From Bin87 sp964347975 (GTDB lineage: Bacteria > Chloroflexota > Dehalococcoidia > Lucifugimonadales > UBA3495), in the NCBI GenBank assembly GCA_964347975.1, contig CAYGAY010000002.1, positions 62,001 through 126,000 on the forward strand: 64,000 bases of DNA, given 5' to 3'. Under the pieces are notes generated by a model. That model searched no databases. It saw only the letters and a program-made list of their open reading frames with translations, and had not been told where the DNA came from. The translations under genes were made by a program, and so were the position numbers. Positions 58,674 to 64,000 of this stretch are shown here, one piece after another (the first letter of the stretch is position 1; every line of letters begins with the position of its first letter).

Positions 58674-60023
58674 TCAGGGGCGGACTTCGACCCGTTTGAG
58701 CGCCCTTCTGCTCTCTCCGATTTTGTTAACCGCCTTCACCCGGACCACGTAGCGGTCAGGTTCCAAGCCGGTTATCTCAACGCTGGTGACGTCGGCGTTG
58801 GATAGGACGCTAACCCACCGGTTCCCGCCGCCGGCGAAGCGGTAGTCAACGTTGTAGCCGGAGGCCGCGCCGCCGCTGACCGGGGGATCCCAGGTGACGG
58901 TCAGGCTGCCGGAGCCGGGGGCGACGGACAGATTCTGCGGCCTTCCCGGCGCCTCCGCAGGCTCAGGCGGAGCCGGCTTGGACGTGCGTTGGCGCGCCCA
59001 ACCGCTGGCGCCGATTTCGTTGATCGCCCGCACCCGAACCAAGTAGACGCCGGGTTCCAGACCGGTGAGCTCAATGCTGGTGGCGGCGTGGTTATACACT
59101 ACCCTGCTCCACCGGTTGCCGCCGCCGGCCGGGCGATAGTCAACCGTGTAGCCGGAGGCCGTGCCGCCGTCGGCCGGGGGATCCCAGGTCGCGGTCAGGC
59201 TGCCATCGCCGGGGACGAGGGACAGATTCTGCGGCTCGCCGGGCTTCTGCGCAATCCCCGGCTCGGACGTGCGTTGGCGTGCCCAACTGCTGGCGCCGAT
59301 TTCGTTGACCGCCTGCACCCGAACTAAGTAGCCGCTGCGTTCCAGGCCGGTGATCTCAACGCCGGTGGCGCCGCCGTTAGATATTATCCTGACCCACTCG
59401 TTGCCAGCTCCGGCGGCGCGGTACTCAACATTGTAGCCGGAGGCCGCCCCGCCGTCGGCAGGGGAATCCCAGGTGGCGGTCAGGCTGCCGTCGCCGGGAA
59501 CGACGGACAGATTCTGCGGCTCTCCGGGCTTCTCCGTCGGCGTCGGCTCAGGTTGCTCTTTCACGATAACCGTATAATAGACGGTATGATCATAGACGAA
59601 CCCATTATGACGCTCAAACCGGGCGACGAACGTGAACTCGAGGATCTTGTCGTCCTCATCCTCAAAGTCAAAGACCCGCGAGTTGTAGATATCGCCGAAG
59701 TAAGTGCCGTTGCCGTGGTATTGGTGAATGTAGAAGTCATCGGCGTCCTCCCCGGCGAGCGAGTATTCGAACTGATCATGGACGCCGCCGGGGGCGGGCG
59801 TATACCTAAATCCGTGGATTTTGGCAAGGGTGTTCTCGTTGATGGTAACCGTCTGATAATCGACAAACTGATTGCCGCCGCCCTCATTGAAGGAGACGGC
59901 GGCTTCCGGCGCGCTCTTGGCGAAGCCCAAGGAAGGTAAAGATACGGCCAACGCCGCTAACAGCAGCGTCAGCGCCGCGAAAACCATGGCCACGCGAGGT
60001 ATGTTGCGCAAGATTCCTGGCAT
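58674..60023 (-). CDS. Secreted protein with cadherin-like domain and three FN3 domains
   Basis: 449 aa from ATG 60023 (GGAGG 6 nt upstream; a TTG at 60041 is less likely). Signal peptide VAMVFAALTLLLAALAVSLP. Residues ~30-150 look like a cadherin-type domain (NENTLAKIHGFRYTPAPGGV, DQFEYSLAGEDADDFYIHQY). Three FN3 domains follow (each GEPQNLSVVPGDGSLTATWD, GYNVEYRAAGAGNEWVRI, GLERSGYLVRVQAVNEIGAS type). Its last two domains are nearly identical to those of the next gene. Cargo of the composite transposon; likely cell-surface adhesion. Confidence 0.85.
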   Translation of the reverse strand: MPGILRNIPRVAMVFAALTLLLAALAVSLPSLGFAKSAPEAAVSFNEGGGNQFVDYQTVTINENTLAKIHGFRYTPAPGGVHDQFEYSLAGEDADDFYIHQYHGNGTYFGDIYNSRVFDFEDEDDKILEFTFVARFERHNGFVYDHTVYYTVIVKEQPEPTPTEKPGEPQNLSVVPGDGSLTATWDSPADGGAASGYNVEYRAAGAGNEWVRIISNGGATGVEITGLERSGYLVRVQAVNEIGASSWARQRTSEPGIAQKPGEPQNLSLVPGDGSLTATWDPPADGGTASGYTVDYRPAGGGNRWSRVVYNHAATSIELTGLEPGVYLVRVRAINEIGASGWARQRTSKPAPPEPAEAPGRPQNLSVAPGSGSLTVTWDPPVSGGAASGYNVDYRFAGGGNRWVSVLSNADVTSVEITGLEPDRYVVRVKAVNKIGESRRALKRVEVRP

Positions 60024-60144
60024 TGAGTTCCTCCACTTCAACGATGATTGCGAATCGCGCCTGCTTCGGGCGTTCCTGCGCTGGCGGCGCGGCCTTTGCC
60101 TGCGTTTCCACCGTCATTGCCCTAACGCGCACAAACGGGCCGTT

Positions 60145-60171
60145 ATTTTAGCACATTTCGTTAATTGTCAA
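60145..60171 (-). promoter_or_regulatory. Promoter of the first FN3 gene
   Basis: -35 TTGACA (60171-60166), 15-bp spacer, -10 TAAAAT (60150-60145); the identical arrangement precedes the paralogue. The spacer is shorter than ideal. Confidence 0.45.
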
Positions 60172-60219
60172 CCGGATTCCGCTGCGGGGCGGGCGTATCT
60201 CCCCAACCGCGCCAGCAAG

Positions 60220-60252
60220 AAGGGGAGCGAGGCCAAGTCCCTCGCTCCCCTT
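60220..60252 (-). terminator. Terminator-like hairpin after the second FN3 gene
   Basis: AAGGGGAGCGAGG and CCTCGCTCCCCTT form a 13-bp stem with a 7-nt loop, 44 nt after the stop at 60296. The T-tract is weak (TTCTTGC). Duplicated counterpart of the hairpin at 58594. Confidence 0.7.
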
Positions 60253-60295
60253 TCGCAGCAGCGGGATTGCCGCAGTATTCGCCGGCCCGCTCCGG

Positions 60296-61378
60296 TCAGG
60301 GGCCGACGTTGACCCGTTTGAGCGCCCTTCTGCTCTCTCCGATTTCGTTAACCGCCCTCACTCTGACCACGTAGCGGTCAGGTTTCAGGCCGGTGATCTC
60401 GACGCTGGTTGCGGCGGCGTTGGACAGGACGCTAACCCACCGGTTCCCGCCGCCGGCGAAGCGATAGTCAACGTTGTAGCCGGAGGCCGCGCCGCCGCTG
60501 ACCGGGGGATCCCAGGTGACGGTCAGGCTGCCGGAGCCGGGGGCGACGGACAGATTCTGCGGCCTTCCCGGCGCCTCCGCAGGCTCAGGCGGAGCCGGCT
60601 TGGACGTGCGTTGGCGCGCCCAACCGCTGGCGCCGATTTCGTTGATCGCCCGCACCCGAACCAAGTAGACGCCGGGTTCCAGACCGGTGAGCTCAATGCT
60701 GGTGGCGGCGTGGTTATACACTACCCTGCTCCACCGGTTGCCGCCGCCGGCCGGGCGATAGTCAACCGTGTAGCCGGAGGCCGTGCCGCCGTCGGCCGGG
60801 GGATCCCAGGTCGCGGTCAGGCTGCCAGAGCCGGCGGCGACGGACAGATTCTGCGGCTCGCCGGGCTTCTCTGTTGGGGTCGGCTCAGGCTCAGGCTCAG
60901 GCGGGGCCGTCCCGGACGCGCGTTGGCGCACCCAACCGCTGGCGCCGATTTCGTTGACGGCCTGCACCCGGACCCAGTAGCTGTAAGGTTTCAGGTGGTG
61001 GATACTAGTGCTGGTGAAGGCGCAGTTAGCCATTACCCTAACCCACTCGTAGCCAGCGCGGGCGGCACGATACTCAAGATTGTAGCCGGAGGCCGCGCCG
61101 CCATCGGCCGGGGGATCCCAGGTCACGGTCAGGTTGCCGACGCCGGGGACGACGGACAGATTCTGCGGCTCTCCGGGCTTCTCCGTCGGGGTCGGCTCAG
61201 TAGACGGCCCACAAACGACAAGGGGGCTGCCGCCGCCCTCATTGAAGGAGACGACGGCTTCCGGCGCGCTCTTTGCGAAGCCCGGGGATGGTAAAGATAC
61301 GGCCAGCGCCGCCAGCAGCAGCGTCAGCGCCGCGAAAACCATGGCCACGCGAGGTATGTTGCGCAAGATTCCCGGCAT
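60296..61378 (-). CDS. Secreted protein with three FN3 domains (paralogue)
   Basis: 360 aa from ATG 61378 (GGAGG 6 nt upstream). Same signal peptide as the neighbour (MPGILRNIPRVAMVFAALTL). It lacks the cadherin-like domain: after FNEGGGSPLVVCGPSTEPTP the first FN3 starts. Three FN3 domains; the last two match 58674-59220 almost base for base. The pair arose by tandem duplication with promoter and terminator included. Confidence 0.85.
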   Translation of the reverse strand: MPGILRNIPRVAMVFAALTLLLAALAVSLPSPGFAKSAPEAVVSFNEGGGSPLVVCGPSTEPTPTEKPGEPQNLSVVPGVGNLTVTWDPPADGGAASGYNLEYRAARAGYEWVRVMANCAFTSTSIHHLKPYSYWVRVQAVNEIGASGWVRQRASGTAPPEPEPEPTPTEKPGEPQNLSVAAGSGSLTATWDPPADGGTASGYTVDYRPAGGGNRWSRVVYNHAATSIELTGLEPGVYLVRVRAINEIGASGWARQRTSKPAPPEPAEAPGRPQNLSVAPGSGSLTVTWDPPVSGGAASGYNVDYRFAGGGNRWVSVLSNAAATSVEITGLKPDRYVVRVRAVNEIGESRRALKRVNVGP

Positions 61379-61499
61379 TGAGCTCCTCCACTTCAACGAT
61401 GATTGCGAATTGCGCCTGCTTCGGGCGTTCCTGCGCTGGCGGCGCGGCCTTTGCCTGCGTTTCTGCCATCATTGCCCTAACGTGCACAAACGGGCTGTT

Positions 61500-61526
61500 A
61501 TTTTAGCACATTTCGTTAATTGTCAA
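61500..61526 (-). promoter_or_regulatory. Promoter of the second FN3 gene
   Basis: TTGACA (61526-61521), 15 bp, TAAAAT (61505-61500), identical to 60145-60171. The left end of IS copy 2 lies 18 bp away. Confidence 0.45.
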
Positions 61527-61544
61527 CCGGATTCCGCTGCGGGG

Positions 61545-62729
61545 CAGGGTCTTTCAGTTTTCAGGAAAAGCCTTAAACTAGGGGTATGAACACGACAGAA
61601 CTGGCGCAAAGCCTGCCCGCCGTCTTGGCTTCGGTGCCGGACCCACGGGGATTGCGAGGACGGCGTCATCCTCTGCCGGCCATCCTGACTCTGGCCGTCT
61701 GCGCCATGCTCTCCGGAGCCCGCAGCCTCTATGCGATTCATCAATGGGGCCGCCAGCAAGATGCCGCCACGGTGAAGGCCATGGGTTTCACCCGGCCCAA
61801 GACGCCAGCCGTGGGCAGTCTCCATACCGTATTCCGGCGGCTGGATGCGGCTGCCTTCGAGACCGTCCTGGCCCGGTGGAGCCGGGCGGGACTGCCGGAG
61901 GGGAGCGCCATTGCGGTGGATGGCAAAGCCCTGCGGGGGGATTCACGGCGAAGAGTTGCCTGGGGTGCGCCTGGTCTCCGGCTAGGCCCACGAACCCAGC
62001 ATAGTAGTGGGGCAAAAGGGGGGTCAGGCCTGGAGAGGGGGAATTGAGGACCGTCGGGGAACTGACGGCGGAACTGCGGCCGGTGGCGGGTAATGTGATT
62101 ACCGGGGATGCCTGATGGGGATGCCTTATATTCTCAGCGAGACTATTGCCAACAGTTGCTGGACGCTGGGGGCAACTACTTGGTCATCGTGAAAAAGAAC
62201 CGGCGGGAACTGTATGAAGCCATCAGTCTGGCCTTTGCGGAGCCGGTGTGGGGAGCCAAGTACCGGAAGGCCCGGCGGTGGGGCCGTCATGGGGACCGCG
62301 GGGAGACGCGGCAGTTGCGGACCACGGAGGCGCTGAATGAATACCTGGACTGGCCCGGGGTGCGGCAGGTCTGCCAGGTGTGGCGGCGGGTGAAACACCA
62401 GGGGAGGGTGTCTATGGAGACGCGCTACGCCATCACCAGTTTGGGTACGGAGACCGGGCCTGGGAAATTGCTGGAGCATGTGCGGGGCCACTGGGGGATT
62501 GAGAACCGGCTGCACTACGTCCGGGATGTGACCTTGGGAGAGGATGCATCCCAGGTGAGGAGCGGGGCGGCGCCTCAGGTTATGGCGGCGTTGCGCAACG
62601 TGGTCTTGGGGCTGTTGCGGAGTGGCGGGGAGACCAACATCGCGGCGGCAATACGGCGCATCGGCTGGACACCGGGCCAAGCCTTAGCCATCCTTGGTTT
62701 GACTAATCCTTGAAAACTGAAAGACCCTG
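61545..62729 (+). mobile_element. ISAs1-like element, copy 2 (1185 bp)
   Basis: Full-length copy with ends CAGGGTCTTTCAGTTTTCA and the complement TGAAAACTGAAAGACCCTG. Nearly identical to copy 1 outside that copy's deletion. Confidence 0.88.
61586..62713 (+). pseudogene. ISAs1-type transposase, copy 2, frameshifted
   Basis: Reads MNTTELAQSLPAVLASVPDP to AIAVDGKALRG, then a sixth G at ~61935 (five in copy 1) shifts the frame. A further G insertion near 62020 and a 13-bp duplication near 62110 follow. The C-terminal half is open again at 62108-62713 (SQRDYCQQLLDAGGNYLVIV, KKNRRELYEAI, GHWGIENRLHYVRDVTLGED). All catalytic blocks exist but not in one frame. Confidence 0.87.
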
Positions 62730-62748
62730 TTACCGCAGCGGCGGTTGA

Positions 62749-62778
62749 TTGACAATGGTGATACCACGCCGTTAGTAT
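62749..62778 (+). promoter_or_regulatory. Promoter of the second SBP gene
   Basis: Perfect -35 TTGACA (62749-62754), 18-bp spacer, -10 TAGTAT (62773-62778). It begins 9 bp after the transposon's target duplication. Confidence 0.65.
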
Positions 62779-62792
62779 GCCCCGCACTGTGC

Positions 62793-62815
62793 GGAGCGGC
62801 TTGATGCTCCGCTCC
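62793..62815 (+). promoter_or_regulatory. 5'-leader hairpin of the second SBP gene
   Basis: GGAGCGG (62793-62799) pairs with CCGCTCC (62809-62815) around CTTGATGCT, between the promoter and the AAGGAGGG ribosome site. May stabilise the mRNA. Confidence 0.35.
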
Positions 62816-62850
62816 ATTTAACACTGTCCGCCAAGGAGGGACATATCGCC

Positions 62851-64000
62851 ATGAGATCTTTTCACTTACCGCGATTGCGGTTCTATCAGCTGCTGATACC
62901 GGCGGCTGTAATCGCAATGATCGTCGGCGTAGCCTGCGGCGGCGCTGAAGCCCCGGCTCCCGCCAGCAGCAGCCCCAGCGCAGCCGACACGTCCGCCGCG
63001 CCCACCGCGCCGCCGGCTGCCCCGGCCCAGGTTGGCGCAACTGCCACGCCATTGCCCACCCAAGCGCCACCGTCGGCTGAAGTCACCGGCGAGGGTCGCA
63101 AACTTGTCGTGCTCACCGAGTCCTTTGGCAACGAGGTGTGGGACCCCAAGTTCGAGAGCGGCGACAAGCACGTCTGGCACTTCCCGCTTCACTCCCACAT
63201 GATCACCACCGACGACGAGCTGAACTACACCAAGGACGGCCTGGCCACTGACTGGTCGGTGTCGGATGATGGGAACAGCATCTCCTGGACGATCCGGGAA
63301 GACGCTGTATTCCACAACGGCGACCCGGTCACCGCGGAAGATGCCGCCTGGTATCTCCGGTACATCCAGGACGACGGCGCGCGTTCCGTGGTGCGCATTC
63401 GCATCTGGCGTCTGGTCGCTGCCGACGAGCCCAACGAGGCCTACGAAGGCGACAACACTGCCCGGGAGAAAGAGGGACACGCCCGCGTCACCGGCCCCAA
63501 TGAGGTCACCATGACCTTCGTGCGGCCCACCCTCAACTTCATGGCCGACGTCAGCGAAGTTGGCGGCGGCACCGCCGGCTCCATCATGTCGAAGTCCTAC
63601 TTCGAGAGCCTGGGCGCCACCGAGCAGGAACGCTCCGACGGCCTGATCGCCAACCCGAATCCCGGCGCCTCCGGGCCCTTCGACCTGGTGAATTTCGTCT
63701 CCGGCACCCAGATTGTTTATGAGAAGCGGGACGAGCACTTCATCCTGGACAAGCGCCCCTACCCCTTTGACACGCTGGAAATCAACCTGGTAGCCGAGGC
63801 CGCGACCCGCAAGGCCGCCCTCCTCAGCGGCGAGGCTGACATTTCTCCCATTGACGTGGACTCCCGCGAGGAACTGGAAGCCGCCGGCCTGCAGTACCGC
63901 TTCGGCCCGGAATCCACCGTCATCTGGATTAACGCTTGGAACTGCAGCAAAGACGCCCCGCAGAACCTGGGACATGACCGATCTCGTGAACAGGATGACC
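62851..64000 (+). CDS. Peptide-type ABC substrate-binding lipoprotein (SBP family 5), cut by window end
   Basis: Open from ATG 62851 (AAGGAGGG 10 nt upstream) to the window end, 383 codons. Signal peptide with lipobox IVGVAC|GG, then an Ala/Pro/Ser linker. Family 5 features: YTKDGLATDWSVSDDGNSIS, WTIREDAVFHNGDPVTAEDA, GASGPFDLVNFVSGTQIVYE, EINLVAEAATRKAALLSGEA. It exports to the membrane surface and would bind peptides or similar solutes. Different in sequence from the SBP at 11463-13388, so a separate transporter, with permease genes expected downstream. Confidence 0.92.
   Translation, partial: MRSFHLPRLRFYQLLIPAAVIAMIVGVACGGAEAPAPASSSPSAADTSAAPTAPPAAPAQVGATATPLPTQAPPSAEVTGEGRKLVVLTESFGNEVWDPKFESGDKHVWHFPLHSHMITTDDELNYTKDGLATDWSVSDDGNSISWTIREDAVFHNGDPVTAEDAAWYLRYIQDDGARSVVRIRIWRLVAADEPNEAYEGDNTAREKEGHARVTGPNEVTMTFVRPTLNFMADVSEVGGGTAGSIMSKSYFESLGATEQERSDGLIANPNPGASGPFDLVNFVSGTQIVYEKRDEHFILDKRPYPFDTLEINLVAEAATRKAALLSGEADISPIDVDSREELEAAGLQYRFGPESTVIWINAWNCSKDAPQNLGHDRSREQDD

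Larger units (their letters stand above)
57685..62739. mobile_element. Composite transposon: two ISAs1-like copies flanking duplicated FN3 genes, 10-bp target duplication
   Basis: The outer ends (57695 and 62729) are the terminal repeats CAGGGTCTTTCAGTTTTCA of the two IS copies, and TTACCGCAGC occurs directly outside both, at 57685-57694 and 62730-62739. The inner flanks (58558 onwards and before 61545) do not match each other or the outer repeat. This is what insertion of the 5035-bp block as one unit predicts. Cargo: two secreted FN3 proteins. Confidence 0.8.

Overview
The window is a visibly GC-rich, gene-dense bacterial scaffold. It fits a Chloroflexota (Dehalococcoidia/SAR202-like) genome, probably a metagenome assembly. 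The basis is inference from gene content: a DUF3179 lipoprotein, a DUF2298/GT39 giant membrane protein, a UGSC-family selenoprotein, an 11-subunit complex I cluster without nuoE/F/G, HEPN/MNT and Uma2 accessory genes, and many fibronectin-III proteins. No rRNA is present to confirm it. A 100-N assembly gap lies at 37859-37958 inside a Pro/Thr repeat.

Layout. 1-5 kb: end of a parvulin-type foldase, the rpsF-ssb-rpsR operon with a near-consensus promoter, an MFS transporter and a cyclophilin. 5-8 kb: a Glu/Leu/Phe/Val dehydrogenase, an unrecognised protein and a DUF3179 lipoprotein whose frame is broken only by a UGA at the first Cys of its CPLCN motif. 8-13.4 kb: an intact-looking insertion sequence (25-bp inverted repeats, 9-bp target duplication, A7 frameshift site) beside a peptide-type ABC transporter. 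13.6-19 kb: PQQ-propeller protein, hydantoinase, a cystathionine gamma-synthase-like enzyme, tRNA-Arg, tRNA-Pro and TenA. 19.3-23.3 kb: rplI, dnaB, a DnaD-like protein and a double-AAA+ DnaC-like protein. 23.4-26.4 kb: glyoxalase-like protein, a DGLPVIPPT-motif protein, a broken retropepsin with a DUF5678 partner, and the UGSC selenoprotein. 26.6-37.3 kb: oxidoreductase, giant GT39/DUF2298 protein coupled to gap, eno, LOG-family gene and a truncated duplicate of it. 37.3-39.1 kb: FN3/Excalibur surface protein across the gap. 39.1-54.5 kb: nuoABCDHIJKLMN on the minus strand, interrupted by a toxin-antitoxin/FN3 block between nuoC and nuoD and by two Uma2 genes between nuoH and nuoI. 54.5-57.5 kb: CinA-like/nucleotidyltransferase fusion, flavin-reductase-like protein, TolB-like lipoprotein. 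57.7-62.7 kb: a composite transposon with two decayed ISAs1-type copies around two duplicated FN3 genes, bounded by a 10-bp direct repeat. 62.7-64 kb: a strong promoter and a second peptide-binding lipoprotein, cut by the window end.

The most unusual signal is selenocysteine. Two genes far apart (TGA at 7533-7535 minus and 26106-26108 plus) have an in-frame UGA at a conserved Cys position, and each is followed after exactly 13 nt by a perfect 6-bp hairpin. One is the known UGSC family. The other, a Sec-DUF3179, is not a selenoprotein family I know of. Other points are the complex I cluster with accessory insertions and a small conserved-Cys protein, and dispersed palindromic repeats, two of which are read through in frame inside the giant GT39/DUF2298 gene.
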